Numbered from the stretch's first letter, positions 42,427 to 51,363 are shown. The stretch is 64,000 nucleotides of DNA from Pseudomonadota bacterium (GCA_021819435.1 JAKARB010000003.1:124001-188000); one strand, 5' to 3'. A program made the numbers and translations. The notes: generated by a model from the letters alone, not told the origin.

Positions 42427-42882
42427 TCAGTGCAGCACGCCGCGCGGCTCGGTGATGTCGGGCAGGTCCTCGGCCATACCGGGGCTGGCGTGGTGGGCCA
42501 CCATTCGCCAGCCCTGAGCCGTGCGCATGAAGACGTTGGTGGCCATCACGAAGGCGGTGCGTGGGCCGTCCGGGCCATTGGCGGAGACGCGTTCGGTGAC
42601 ATGGTGCACGGCGCACACGGCCGACTCCATGCGCCGCACGTGCTCGATGGCGACGTGCACCGGGCCGCTGGCGAACACAGCCTCGAAGCCGGCGCGCACG
42701 GCCACCGTGCCCACCATGCGCGGGCCGCCTGGGTGCACGCAGGCGATGTCCTCCTCGTCGGCCCAGACCTGCATCATGCGATCGATGTCGCCAGCTTGCA
42801 TGGCCTCGTAGAACGAGGCCTCGGTTTCATCGGCCGTGGTCAGCAGCACGGCGGCAGACTGTCGGGCACGGGGGTCGGACAT
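42427..42882 (-). CDS. SnoaL/NTF2-like protein
   Basis: 151 residues of the NTF2 (cone) fold: a helical start A-S-F-Y-E-A-M-Q-A-G-D-I-D-R-M-M-Q-V-W-A-D, then C-V-H-P-G-G-P and a strand-rich part with V-M-A-T-N-V-F-M-R-T-A-Q-G-W-R-M-V-A-H-H-A-S-P. It may be an isomerase-like or ligand-binding protein. The start at 42882 gives the expected domain boundary. It sits between purU and yheT in one transcription unit. Confidence 0.85.
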   Translation of the reverse strand: MSDPRARQSAAVLLTTADETEASFYEAMQAGDIDRMMQVWADEEDIACVHPGGPRMVGTVAVRAGFEAVFASGPVHVAIEHVRRMESAVCAVHHVTERVSANGPDGPRTAFVMATNVFMRTAQGWRMVAHHASPGMAEDLPDITEPRGVLH

Positions 42883-42925
42883 GGTGCAACTCCGATGGAA
42901 ACGAGATGGGCTCGACAAACCCGGC

Positions 42926-43810
42926 TCAGCGGAAGACCACCGTCTTGTGGCCATTCATCAGCACGCGGTGCTCGGTGTGCCACTTCACCGCACGGGCCAG
43001 CACGATGCATTCCACGTCGCGACCCACGGCGGTGAAGTCTTCCGGGCTCAGGGTGTGGTCCACGCGCTCCACGTCCTGCTCGATGATGGGGCCTTCGTCG
43101 AGGTCGGGCGTGACGTAGTGCGCCGTGGCGCCGATCAACTTCACGCCGCGGTCGTGCGCCTGGTAGTAAGGCTTGGCACCCTTGAAGCTCGGCAAGAAGC
43201 TGTGGTGGATGTTGATGGCCCGGCCCTGCAGGAACTGGCAAAACTCGGGGCTCAGGATCTGCATGTAGCGCGCCAGCACGACCAGGTCGATGCCCTGCTC
43301 GGCCACCAGGGCCTCAACCTGACGCTCCTGCTCGCGCTTGACCTCGGCCGAAGACCCGGTGGGCAAGGGCAGATGGTGGAAAGGGATGCCATAGCTGGCG
43401 GCCAGTTCCGCGTAATCCGGGTGATTAGAGACGATGGCCGGGATGTCCACGTTGAGCCAACCCGAGCGCCAGCGAAACAGCAGGTCATTGAAGCAATGGC
43501 CGTGCTTGCTGACCATGATCAGCAGCCTGGGCTTGCGCGCCATCGCGTGGATCTGGGCACTCATGCCGAACTGTTCGCGCACATGGCCGAAGAGGTTGTC
43601 GAGCGTGGCCGCATCGGCCAGGTGTGCCGGTGCAGCAAAGTGCACACGCATGAAGAACAGGCCCGTGCTGTCATCGCTTTGCACGTCGCCGAACTGCTGC
43701 GAGTCGATGATGTTGCAGCCCGCCTGCGACAGCAGGCCCGACACGGCGTGGACGATGCCGGTGGTGTCCCTGCAAGAGAGGGTCAGGACGAATTCATTGG
43801 CGGTCTTCAT
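42926..43810 (-). CDS. purU: Formyltetrahydrofolate deformylase
   Basis: 294 residues. An N-terminal ACT-like domain (about 1-85, F-V-L-T-L-S-C-R-D-T-T-G-I-V-H-A-V) joins a formyltransferase-fold catalytic domain with H-H-S-F-L-P-S-F-K-G-A and G-A-T-A-H-Y-V-T-P-D-L-D-E-G-P-I-I, which contain the catalytic His and Asp. It releases formate from 10-formyl-tetrahydrofolate. The start at 43810 is the family norm. Confidence 0.96.
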   Translation of the reverse strand: MKTANEFVLTLSCRDTTGIVHAVSGLLSQAGCNIIDSQQFGDVQSDDSTGLFFMRVHFAAPAHLADAATLDNLFGHVREQFGMSAQIHAMARKPRLLIMVSKHGHCFNDLLFRWRSGWLNVDIPAIVSNHPDYAELAASYGIPFHHLPLPTGSSAEVKREQERQVEALVAEQGIDLVVLARYMQILSPEFCQFLQGRAINIHHSFLPSFKGAKPYYQAHDRGVKLIGATAHYVTPDLDEGPIIEQDVERVDHTLSPEDFTAVGRDVECIVLARAVKWHTEHRVLMNGHKTVVFR

Positions 43811-43930
43811 GATGCCTGGCATTGTAGGCGGGCACACCGGGCCGCTGCCGGCCGCCATCACCCGCTGTTGCTGAAGCCCGATCGGCCTTGCGCAGAGAGG
43901 GCAAGCACCAAAGCCGCCATGGCTCCAGGC

Positions 43931-43958
43931 ACAAAAAAGCCCGGCGCAGGCCGGGCTT
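43931..43958 (-). terminator. Intrinsic terminator after the CHCC zinc-finger gene
   Basis: On the minus strand AAGCCCGGC, loop CTGC, GCCGGGCTT, then a run of T: a perfect 9-bp stem, 44 bases past the stop. It closes the ilvE/zinc-finger unit. Confidence 0.85.
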
Positions 43959-44001
43959 GGCTGATCGGGTGATCCGATCGGCTCGGGTCGATGACGGCGA
44001 C

Positions 44002-44220
44002 TCAGTGACCGTGGTGCACGTGCTCACCGTCCTTGAGCTTGTAGACCGTGCCGCAGTATGGGCAACGGCCTTCGCCGTCGGTGGCCACGTCGATGAAGAC
44101 CTTCGGGTGGTGGTTCCACACCGGCATCTTCGGGTTCGGGCAGAAGACCACGCCGGGGCCTTGCAGCTCGGCGGCGCCGACTTCGATGACGGACTTCGGG
44201 GCTTGGGTCGCTGTGCTCAT
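44002..44220 (-). CDS. CHCC-type zinc-finger protein (NDUFS6-like)
   Basis: 72 residues. The motif F-C-P-N-P, then H-P-K-V-F-I-D and C-P-Y-C-G-T-V-Y gives the C-x-H-x-C-x2-C pattern of zf-CHCC (PF10276), related to a complex I accessory subunit. The tail is His-rich (E-H-V-H-H-G-H). Its role in bacteria is unclear. It lies 40 bases downstream of ilvE in the same unit. Confidence 0.92.
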   Translation of the reverse strand: MSTATQAPKSVIEVGAAELQGPGVVFCPNPKMPVWNHHPKVFIDVATDGEGRCPYCGTVYKLKDGEHVHHGH

Positions 44221-44260
44221 GATGTTGCTTTCGTGGGGGTCAGCAGATCAGGGCGGTGCT

Positions 44261-45187
44261 TCAGCGCACCGGGGTCAGCCACTCGGCGTACTTGGCGTTG
44301 CGGCCGTTGACGATGTCGAAGAAGGCTGACTGGATCTTCTCGGTGATCGGGCCGCGCGAGCCGATGCCAATCTGGATGCGGTCGAGTTCGCGGATCGGGG
44401 TGACCTCGGCTGCCGTGCCCGTGAAGAAGGCTTCGTCGGCGATGTAGATCTCGTCGCGGGTGATGCGCTTTTGCACGATCTCCAGGCCCAGGTCCTTGGC
44501 GATCGCGAAGATGGTGTTGCGCGTGATGCCGTTGAGCGCACCGGCCGACAGGTCGGGGGTGTAGATCACGCCGGACTTGATCACGAAGATGTTCTCGCCC
44601 GCGCCTTCGGACACAAAGCCGGCGCTGTCGAGCAGCAGGGCCTCGTCGTAGCCGTCGTCCGTGGCTTCCATGTTGGCCAGGATCGAGTTGGTGTAGTTGC
44701 TCACCGCCTTGGCCTGCGTCATCGTGATGTTGACGTGGTGGCGGGTGTAGCTCGAGGTCTTGACGCGGATGCCGCGCTTCATGCCCTCTTCACCGAGGTA
44801 GGCACCCCAGGTCCAGGCGGCGACCATCAGGTGCACCTTGGCACCCTTGGGGCTCACGCCCAACTTCTCGGAACCCAGCCAGACCAGCGGGCGGATGTAG
44901 CCGCTTTCGAGCTTGTTGGCCTTGACCACGTCGATCTGAGCCTGTTCGACCTGCTCCAGCGTGAACGGCATGGGCATGCGCAAGATCTTGGCGCTGTTGA
45001 ACAGGCGCTCGGTGTGCTCGCGCAGGCGGAAGATGGCCGGGCCGTTGACGGTGTTGTAGGCGCGAACGCCCTCGAAGGCGCCGCAGCCGTAGTGCAGCGT
45101 GTGGGTCAGCACGTGGACCTTGGCGTCGCGCCACTCCACCAGCTCGCCGTCCATCCAGATCTTGCCGTCGCGGTCGTCCATCGACAT
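44261..45187 (-). CDS. ilvE: Branched-chain amino acid aminotransferase
   Basis: 308 residues, fold type IV PLP enzyme. G-K-I-W-M-D-G-E-L-V-E-W-R-D opens the protein; V-L-T-H-T-L-H-Y-G-C-G-A-F-E-G-V-R, the PLP lysine region Q-A-K-A-V-S-N-Y and E-G-A-G-E-N-I-F-V are as expected. It catalyses the last step of Ile, Leu and Val synthesis. A GGAAAGGAC site selects the start at 45187. Confidence 0.97.
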   Translation of the reverse strand: MSMDDRDGKIWMDGELVEWRDAKVHVLTHTLHYGCGAFEGVRAYNTVNGPAIFRLREHTERLFNSAKILRMPMPFTLEQVEQAQIDVVKANKLESGYIRPLVWLGSEKLGVSPKGAKVHLMVAAWTWGAYLGEEGMKRGIRVKTSSYTRHHVNITMTQAKAVSNYTNSILANMEATDDGYDEALLLDSAGFVSEGAGENIFVIKSGVIYTPDLSAGALNGITRNTIFAIAKDLGLEIVQKRITRDEIYIADEAFFTGTAAEVTPIRELDRIQIGIGSRGPITEKIQSAFFDIVNGRNAKYAEWLTPVR

Positions 45188-45331
45188 GGGGTGTCCTTTC
45201 CGGTGCCGCCTTCTGCCAGCGACACGTTGAAACCTGTGTAGAACCCTCGATTGTAGACCTCTGGCAGCGCCCACGGCCGCATTGGCGCACGAGCGCCCTT
45301 GCCCTGCGGCCCCGCAGACCCCGTGGCCCGC

Positions 45332-46534
45332 TCAGCAGCGACCCAGCACCAACCGCCGCGTGTGCAGGGCGATCATGCGCTCCTCGTCGGTCGGCACCAC
45401 CCACGCCGCCACCGCGCTGTCGGCCGTGCTGATGCGCCATTGCTCGCCATCGGGCAAGACCGGCGCCTCGCGGTTGGCGGTTTCATCCAGTGCCAGGCCC
45501 AGCCAGGCCGCCTGCCGGCACACCGCCTCGCGGATCGGCGCCGCGCGCTCGCCGATGCCGGCCGTGAACACCACCGCGTCCAGCCCGCCCAGCACGGCGG
45601 CCATGGCACCCAGCTCACGCGTGATGCGGTGCACGTAGAGCTCGATGGCCTCGCGGGCCTCAACGCGCGGGCTGGCCAGCAAGGTGCGCATGTCCGACGA
45701 CTCGCCCGACACCCCCAGCAGCCCCGACTCGCTGTAAAGCAGGTGCTCGATGCCACGCGCATCCAGGCCCCGCTCATCCATCAGCCACAGCAGCACACCC
45801 GCGTCCAGGCTGCCGCAACGCGTGCCCATCATCAAACCTTCGAGCGCGGTGAAGCCCATGCTGCTGGCCACGCTGCGGCCACCCCGCATGGCGCACATGC
45901 TTGCGCCATTGCCAAGGTGCATGACCACGGTTCGACCCTGCGCTGCGCGCGCGTCCACATCCGGCAACCGGCTGGCGATGTACTCGTAGGACAGGCCATG
46001 GAAGCCATATCGGCGCACACCCGCGTCATGCAACTCGCGCGGCAGCGCGAAACGCTGGTGCAATGGCGGGCACGTGGCATGGAAAGCCGTGTCGAAGCAA
46101 CCCACCTGCGGCAGGCCCGGCGCCACGCGCCGCAGCGCCCGCACCGGCGAGAGGTTGTGCGGCTGGTGCAGCGGCGCCAAGGGCACCAGGGCGTCGAGTT
46201 CGGCCAGCACCGCGTCGTCGAGCATCACCGGCTCGCTGAAGAGGCTGCCGCCATGCACGATGCGGTGGCCCACGGCGCACAAGGTGTGTCCCTTGAGGAA
46301 GGGCTGCAAGGCTTTGAGCAAAAAAGCCAGGGCCTCGTCGTGCGACAGCGGCTGCCCCTCTGGCCACGCATGCCGCAACACATCGACACCATCGGGTGTG
46401 TGGGCCTTCAGGCAAGGCTTGCCCTGCAGCCCGTCGATCTGGCCATGCAGCCAGGGCTCGCTCACATCGGCCGGGAACAGCGAGAACTTCAGGCTCGACG
46501 AACCCGCGTTGAAAACGACGATGGCTTGGCTCAT
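45332..46534 (-). CDS. ackA: Acetate (or butyrate) kinase
   Basis: 400 residues of the ASKHA fold: V-F-N-A-G-S-S-S-L-K-F-S-L at the start, V-G-H-R-I-V-H-G-G-S-L-F, C-F-D-T-A-F-H, G-V-R-R-Y-G-F-H-G-L-S-Y, H-L-G-N-G-A-S and F-T-A-G-I-G-E. It interconverts acyl phosphate and ATP. The start overlaps the phosphotransacetylase stop by four bases, so the two enzymes work as a pair; acetate is the likely substrate but a broader acyl range cannot be excluded. Confidence 0.95.
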   Translation of the reverse strand: MSQAIVVFNAGSSSLKFSLFPADVSEPWLHGQIDGLQGKPCLKAHTPDGVDVLRHAWPEGQPLSHDEALAFLLKALQPFLKGHTLCAVGHRIVHGGSLFSEPVMLDDAVLAELDALVPLAPLHQPHNLSPVRALRRVAPGLPQVGCFDTAFHATCPPLHQRFALPRELHDAGVRRYGFHGLSYEYIASRLPDVDARAAQGRTVVMHLGNGASMCAMRGGRSVASSMGFTALEGLMMGTRCGSLDAGVLLWLMDERGLDARGIEHLLYSESGLLGVSGESSDMRTLLASPRVEAREAIELYVHRITRELGAMAAVLGGLDAVVFTAGIGERAAPIREAVCRQAAWLGLALDETANREAPVLPDGEQWRISTADSAVAAWVVPTDEERMIALHTRRLVLGRC

Positions 46535-47973
46535 GCCAGGCCTCCGCTCGCCTGGGGCGCAGCCGCCGACACCTGCTCGAGCCGCTCCGCCTGCAGTTGC
46601 GCCGCCTTTTCCTGTTGGGCCCGCGCCAGCAGCTTGAGCACCGCCGCCGAAGCCAGCCGCGTGCGCACGCTGTCCGCGCGGCTGGTCAGGATGATGGGCA
46701 CGCGCGCGCCCAGCACGATACCCGCGCTGTCGGCGCCCGCCAGGTATTGCAACTGCTTGGCCACCATGTTGCCCGCCTCCAGGTTGGGCACGACGAGGAT
46801 GTCGGCCCGCCCCGCCACGTCCGAAACGATGTGCTTGGTCTGCGCAGCCTCCACACTCACCGCGTTGTCGAAAGCCAGCGGCCCGTCGACCCGCGCGCCG
46901 GTGATCTGCCCCCGGTCGGCCATCTTGCACAGCATGGCCGCGTCGATGGTGGCCGGCATCTCGGGGTTGACGGTCTCGACCGCCGCCAGGATGGCCACCT
47001 TGGGCTCGACCACGCCCAGCACATGCGCCAAGTCGATGGCGTTCTGCACGATGTCGACCTTGTCGCGGATGGTCGGCGCGATGTTGATGGCCGCATCGGT
47101 CACCAACAGCATGCGCGGGTAGGCCGGCACATCCATCACGAAGACATGGCTGACGCGGCGCCCGCTGCGCAGCCCCGAGCCCGAAGCCACCACCGCCCCC
47201 ATGAGCTCGTCGGTGTGCAGGCTGCCCTTCATCAACGCCTGCACCTCGCCGGACCGGGCCAGGGCCACCGCCGCATCGGCAGCGGCATGGCTGTGCTCGG
47301 TGGGCACGAGGCGATGGGGCGCCAGGTCCCAGCCATTGGCCTGCGCCACCGCGCGGATCTTGGCTTCGGGCCCAACCAGCACCGGCTCGATCAAGCCATG
47401 CTTGGCCGCCTCCAGCGCACCGCCCAGTGAAGCCGCGTCACAGGGGTGGACCACCGCGCAAGGCACGGCCGGTTGCGCCTCGCATTCGCGGAACAGGTGA
47501 GCGAAAACATCGTGCCGACGCAGCACCACGTTCGGCGCCTCACGCTCATCGACCACCTGGCTGGTCAGCGGCGCACGCACGGTCACCGTGCCGGCCAGCA
47601 GCACCGTGTCGCCCCGGCGCACCTGGCATTCGAACACGATGCGATCAGGCGCCTGCTTCTCCAGCGCGGTGATGGAGGCTACCAACTCATCGCCCGCGCA
47701 CGCCTGCCCCGCGTAGCTGAGCTGATGCGCCAGGATCACCGTGCCCGGACCTGGCAACTGGCGCTTGAGCATGCCGTGCACGAGCGCCTCGGCGCTGACG
47801 CCTGCGCAGGCCGGACCGCTGCACGCCGCCTGATCCTCATCGGACACGAAGGGATCGGCCTCGCCAGACACCAAGGCCATGAGCTCGACCTCTTGGCGGG
47901 TCACCATGTGATGCACGACCAAGGTCGCGCCCGGCTCGATCTGCTCGAAGGTGTGGTTGCGGTAGGCGGTCAT
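46531..47973 (-). CDS. Bifunctional MaoC (enoyl-CoA hydratase-like)-phosphotransacetylase
   Basis: 480 residues. An N-terminal MaoC/hot-dog domain (about 1-145; Q-I-E-P-G-A-T-L-V-V-H-H-M-V-T-R and A-H-Q-L-S-Y-A-G-Q) is fused to a PTA/PTB-type acyltransferase (about 160-470; I-E-P-V-L-V-G-P-E-A-K-I, A-L-M-K-G-S-L-H-T-D, V-T-D-A-A-I-N). The fusion is a known family. With the adjacent kinase it would make acyl phosphate from acyl-CoA and hence ATP. The start at 47973 removes a spurious longer frame. Confidence 0.92.
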   Translation of the reverse strand: MTAYRNHTFEQIEPGATLVVHHMVTRQEVELMALVSGEADPFVSDEDQAACSGPACAGVSAEALVHGMLKRQLPGPGTVILAHQLSYAGQACAGDELVASITALEKQAPDRIVFECQVRRGDTVLLAGTVTVRAPLTSQVVDEREAPNVVLRRHDVFAHLFRECEAQPAVPCAVVHPCDAASLGGALEAAKHGLIEPVLVGPEAKIRAVAQANGWDLAPHRLVPTEHSHAAADAAVALARSGEVQALMKGSLHTDELMGAVVASGSGLRSGRRVSHVFVMDVPAYPRMLLVTDAAINIAPTIRDKVDIVQNAIDLAHVLGVVEPKVAILAAVETVNPEMPATIDAAMLCKMADRGQITGARVDGPLAFDNAVSVEAAQTKHIVSDVAGRADILVVPNLEAGNMVAKQLQYLAGADSAGIVLGARVPIILTSRADSVRTRLASAAVLKLLARAQQEKAAQLQAERLEQVSAAAPQASGGLA

Positions 47974-48167
47974 GGCGCTCCAGGGTGTGCATGCATGCGC
48001 CGGACGGGCATCGTCCGGAGCGGTCTTCAAGCATAGAGCCTGCTCGCGCGCATGCATGCCCGAACGCGCGCCCATGCGCACGCCTTTGATCCAGGTTCAG
48101 CGCGAGCGCCTCGCTTCGTGGCAAAAACCACCTGTCTCGCGCGGTCATTCCAGGCACTTCGCCACCT

Positions 48168-48184
48168 TAAGACGACTGGTCATA
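48168..48184. promoter_or_regulatory. Candidate operator before the TetR/old-yellow-enzyme pair
   Basis: TAAGAC-N5-GTCATA is an inverted repeat with one mismatch, 11 bases before the TetR start and next to an AT-rich TATTAT. It is the likely binding site for the TetR-type regulator encoded immediately downstream. Confidence 0.45.
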
Positions 48185-48194
48185 TTATTTGCCC

Positions 48195-48839
48195 ATGCCT
48201 CGCACCGCCGACCCCACCGACATCCCGCGCCGCCTCACCGACGCAGGCTACCTGCTGTTCAACCGGCATGGCTACAACGCCACCGGCATCCAGCAAATCA
48301 CCGACCAGGCCGGCGTGCCCAAAGGCTCCTTCTACAACCACTTCGACAGCAAGGAAGCCTTCGCGGCGCGCATCCTGCGGCACTACGCCGATTGGGTCGA
48401 CGAAGCCTGGGACCTGTGCCTGACCGACGCTCCGCCCGACGCCCTCGGCGCCATCCGACACGCCTTCGCGCGCTTCGTCGAACACCACGCCCGCACCGAA
48501 TGCCAAGGCTGCCTGGTGGGCAACTTCGCCGCCGAAGTCGCCGAGTCCAGCCCCGCCTGCCGCGATGTCTTGCAAGCCAGCATGGACGCCTGGCGTGAAC
48601 GCCTCGCCGGCCTCGTCGAACGCGCCCAGGCCGAAGGCAGCATTCGCCGCGACGTGGAAGCCCGCACCATCTCCCTGCTGTTCTGGGATGCGTGGGAAGG
48701 CGCCCTGCTGCGCATGAAGATCGAACGCCACACCGGGCCGCTGAGCGACACCGTCGCCCTGTTGCTCGACGTGCTGCTGGCGCACCCGAGCCAAAAGGCG
48801 TCCCACGCCGGCCAAGGTCCGCCGCGCAGCGCAGGCTGA
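48195..48839 (+). CDS. TetR-family regulator (NemR/AcuR-like)
   Basis: 214 residues. The DNA-binding domain has T-G-I-Q-Q-I-T-D-Q-A-G-V-P-K-G-S-F-Y-N-H-F-D-S-K-E-A-F. The ligand domain contains E-C-Q-G-C-L-V-G-N-F, a Cys pair typical of NemR/AcuR-type sensors of electrophiles. The downstream gene encodes an old yellow enzyme, matching the nemR-nemA pairing. The ATG at 48195 is preferred over a TTG two codons earlier. Confidence 0.92.
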   Translation: MPRTADPTDIPRRLTDAGYLLFNRHGYNATGIQQITDQAGVPKGSFYNHFDSKEAFAARILRHYADWVDEAWDLCLTDAPPDALGAIRHAFARFVEHHARTECQGCLVGNFAAEVAESSPACRDVLQASMDAWRERLAGLVERAQAEGSIRRDVEARTISLLFWDAWEGALLRMKIERHTGPLSDTVALLLDVLLAHPSQKASHAGQGPPRSAG

Positions 48840-49041
48840 AGGCACGCCCAGGCATCACCGAATCCTCAGCCCGAGCGCCCCATTCATCACGCACTCATGG
48901 CACACACAGCGCGCTCACGGCGCACCCATCACGCCCCAGCTTCCGAGCCAAACCGATCAACCGATCCACCCCGAGCCAACACCTCGTGCGCCCAACAGGC
49001 GCACCCTTTGCAACCCTTCACTGGATTTACCGGAGCACCCC

Positions 49042-50136
49042 ATGACCGAGACCGTTCGCGACCTCTTCCAACCCTTCAAACTGGGCGACATCCAGTTGGC
49101 CAACCGCATGGTGATGGCCCCGCTGACCCGCAACCGCGCCGAAGACGGCAACGTCCCGGGAGCGATGACCATCGAGTACTACGCCCAGCGCGCCAGCCTC
49201 GGCCTCATCATCGCCGAGGCCACCCAGGTGTCGGCCCAGGCCCAGGGCTATGTGTCGACCCCCGGCGTGCACACGCCCGAACAAATCGCCGCCTGGCGCA
49301 AGGTGACCGACGAAGTCCACGCCCGTGGCGGCAAGATCTTCGTGCAGCTGTGGCACACCGGCCGCATGTCGCACACCGCCTTCCAGCCGGGCGAAAACGC
49401 CCCAGTGGCGCCCTCCGCCATCCGCGCCAACGCCAAGACCTACATCCCCGGCGCCGGCTACGTCGACACATCGCTGCCTCGTGCGCTCGAAACCGCTGAA
49501 ATCGCCGGCATCGTCGATGACTTCCGCACCGCAGCGCGCAACGCCATCGAGGCTGGCTTCGACGGTGTCGAGATCCACGGCGCCCACGGCTACTTGATCG
49601 ACGCATTCCTGCGCGACGGCTCGAACAAGCGCACCGACCAGTACGGTGGCTCGATTGAAAACCGCGCCCGCTTTCTGGTCGAAGTCATGACCGCCGTCAT
49701 CGGCGAAATCGGCGCCAGCAAGGTCGGCATCCGCCTCTCGCCTGTCTCGCCAGTCAACGATTCGAACGAATCCAATCCCCAGCCGCTGTTCGAACACGTG
49801 GTGCGCGAGCTGGAGAAGCTGCACCCGGTGTACATCCACGTCGTCGAAGGCGCCACAGGCGGCCCGCGTGACAACGCACCGTTCGACTACGAAGCCTTGC
49901 GCAAGCTCTACAGCGGCGTCTGGATGCTCAACAACGGCTACAACAAGGACATGGCCCAGGAAGCCATCGCCAGCGGCCGAGCCGACCTGGTCTCATTCGG
50001 CCGCCTGGCACTGACCAACCCCGACCTGGTGCGCCGCTTCAAGGAAAATGCGCCGCTCAACGAGCTGTTCCAGGACGCGCCGCTCTACGGTGGCCAAGGC
50101 CCGCACGGCTACACCGACTACCCGACGCTCCCCTGA
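49042..50136 (+). CDS. nemA: Old-yellow-enzyme alkene reductase (NemA-like)
   Basis: 364 residues, an FMN-containing TIM barrel. M-A-P-L-T-R-N-R-A near the N-terminus, Q-L-W-H-T-G-R, the substrate-binding pair H179/H182 with Y184 in E-I-H-G-A-H-G-Y-L, D-Q-Y-G-G-S-I-E-N-R-A-R and S-F-G-R-L-A-L-T-N-P-D-L are all present. Such enzymes reduce activated alkenes and nitrate esters with NAD(P)H. It is 202 bases downstream of the TetR gene; that gap holds no obvious gene. Confidence 0.95.
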   Translation: MTETVRDLFQPFKLGDIQLANRMVMAPLTRNRAEDGNVPGAMTIEYYAQRASLGLIIAEATQVSAQAQGYVSTPGVHTPEQIAAWRKVTDEVHARGGKIFVQLWHTGRMSHTAFQPGENAPVAPSAIRANAKTYIPGAGYVDTSLPRALETAEIAGIVDDFRTAARNAIEAGFDGVEIHGAHGYLIDAFLRDGSNKRTDQYGGSIENRARFLVEVMTAVIGEIGASKVGIRLSPVSPVNDSNESNPQPLFEHVVRELEKLHPVYIHVVEGATGGPRDNAPFDYEALRKLYSGVWMLNNGYNKDMAQEAIASGRADLVSFGRLALTNPDLVRRFKENAPLNELFQDAPLYGGQGPHGYTDYPTLP

Positions 50137-50201
50137 CGGCTACATCGCTTAAGGATCCGGCCTGGCCGGGCCCCGTGGCGATGATGCAGTCGTGACACCC
50201 C

Positions 50202-50229
50202 AGCCCGACCCAAGCAGGTCGGGCTTTTT
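50202..50229 (+). terminator. Intrinsic terminator downstream of nemA
   Basis: AGCCCGACC, loop CAAGCA, GGTCGGGCT, then TTTT: a perfect 9-bp stem with a T-run, 65 bases past the nemA stop. Confidence 0.88.
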
Positions 50230-50293
50230 CATGCCCGCCACACATGGAAGCACTGTGCGTTGCAGACCCAAACGCATCAAAGCGCCAGACAAA

Positions 50294-50323
50294 CAAAAAG
50301 GCCACTCGCGAACGAGTGGCCTT
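50294..50323 (-). terminator. Intrinsic terminator of the tRNA-fMet genes
   Basis: On the minus strand AAGGCCACTCG, loop TTCG, CGAGTGGCCTT, then TTTGTTT. The 11-bp stem with a stable TTCG tetraloop lies 8 bases past the 3' end of the second tRNA. Confidence 0.88.
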
Positions 50324-50330
50324 CTTCATT

Positions 50331-50407
<77 letters not shown>

Positions 50408-50421
50408 TCAGATGAGGTGAT

Positions 50422-50507
50422 GGCGTTTGCCAGGAATGCAAGCTTTGAACTTGCATTGCCTTTTTTACAAACGCCGGGCTCAAGCACTGGTGTGCATGGC
50501 TTGAACC
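50422..50507 (-). other. Folded spacer between the two initiator tRNA genes
   Basis: Outer arms GGCGTTTG (50422) and CAAACGCC (50468) and inner arms AATGCAAG (50435) and CTTGCATT (50450) form a two-tier structure. A second hairpin at about 50478-50507 has nine pairs with one wobble. A T6 run on the plus strand follows the inner stem, but no plus-strand gene ends here. It may guide processing of the tandem tRNA transcript. Confidence 0.5.
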
Positions 50508-50514
50508 TGTGTTT

Positions 50515-50591
<77 letters not shown>

Positions 50592-50665
50592 ACAGAGACA
50601 TAGATTATGGCACGTTTTTGCCGCCATGGCTACATGCGGACACCGAATCAGCCAAGAACGCACAA

Positions 50666-50695
50666 GAAAAAAGCCCGCTGCATGCACAGCGGGCT
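50666..50695 (-). terminator. Terminator of the ribosomal protein operon
   Basis: On the minus strand AGCCCGCTG, loop TGCATG, CAGCGGGCT, then T6: a perfect 9-bp stem 77 bases past the rplQ stop. It ends the long spc-alpha transcription unit. Confidence 0.88.
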
Positions 50696-50771
50696 CTTTG
50701 TCTCATCGCCACTCGCCAAATCGGTCAAGACCAATCAGCAAGAAGCATCAAGCACCGATGATCAATGATGA

Positions 50772-51161
50772 TCACTCAGCGGCTTCAACGGCTTCTTCAG
50801 CATGGCTGCGCTCGACCAGCTCCATGTAGGCCATCGGGGCGTTGTCGCCCACGCGGAAGCCCATCTTCAGGATGCGGGTGTAGCCGCCGGGACGCTTGGC
50901 GAACAGGGGGCCCAGCACGTCGAAGAGCTTGACCACGTTGTCGCGGTTGCGCAGGCGATCGAAAGCCAGGCGGCGGTTGGCGACGGTCGGGACCTTGGCC
51001 AGGGTGATCAGCGGCTCGACGATGCGACGCAGTTCCTTGGCCTTTGGCACGGTGGTCTTGATGGCTTCGTGCTCGATCAACGAGTTGGCCATGTTGCGGA
51101 ACATGGCTGCACGGTGAGACGAAGTGCGGTTCAGTTTACGGAGGCCGTTGCCGTGACGCAT
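50772..51161 (-). CDS. rplQ: 50S ribosomal protein L17
   Basis: 129 residues. [17 protein letters not shown] is the universal L17 start. The last gene of the alpha operon, it is separated from rpoA by 202 bases that hold a repeat element rather than a gene. The Glu/Ala-rich C-terminus is ordinary for this group. Confidence 0.98.
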   Translation of the reverse strand: MRHGNGLRKLNRTSSHRAAMFRNMANSLIEHEAIKTTVPKAKELRRIVEPLITLAKVPTVANRRLAFDRLRNRDNVVKLFDVLGPLFAKRPGGYTRILKMGFRVGDNAPMAYMELVERSHAEEAVEAAE

Positions 51162-51300
51162 GGTGCTTTCCTTTCTTTATCAAAACCGGCGGCCGGTTCA
51201 AGGTACCGCCGGGTGCACCGGGCAGCCTGTTGACTGCCCATGAGAGAAAACTTGCTCCACCCTTGCCACCACTGGACCTCGATCCAGCAGCAGCCACGGA

Positions 51301-51361
51301 TCCGGCTTTGCCGGTCCGTCGGCTGCGCCCCCTTGAGGGGGCCGCCGAAGGCGGTAGGGGG
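51301..51361. repeat. REP-like palindromic element between rpoA and rplQ
   Basis: Three stacked hairpins: GGATCCGGC with a partly matching GCCGGTCC (from about 51298), CCCCC-TTGA-GGGGG (51328-51341) and CCGCC-GAA-GGCGG (51342-51354). The CCCCCTTGAGGGGG-CCGCCGAAGGCGG pattern recurs in many Burkholderiales genomes as an intergenic repeat (from memory). Here it lies inside an essential operon, starting 3 bases past the rpoA stop. Confidence 0.6.
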
Positions 51362-51363
51362 TG

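Noticed and set aside
46074..47122. Plus-strand open frames across ackA and the phosphotransacetylase gene
   Set aside because: They are shadows of the two minus-strand enzymes, which have all family motifs.
46531..47973. MaoC-phosphotransacetylase fusion as a novel gene fusion
   Set aside because: This domain combination is a known bifunctional family in proteobacteria, often beside an acetate kinase gene.
50435..50466. Plus-strand terminator between the tRNA-fMet genes
   Set aside because: The stem and T6 run look right, but no plus-strand transcript should reach here, since a terminator already closes nemA. The structure was instead described as a tRNA spacer fold.
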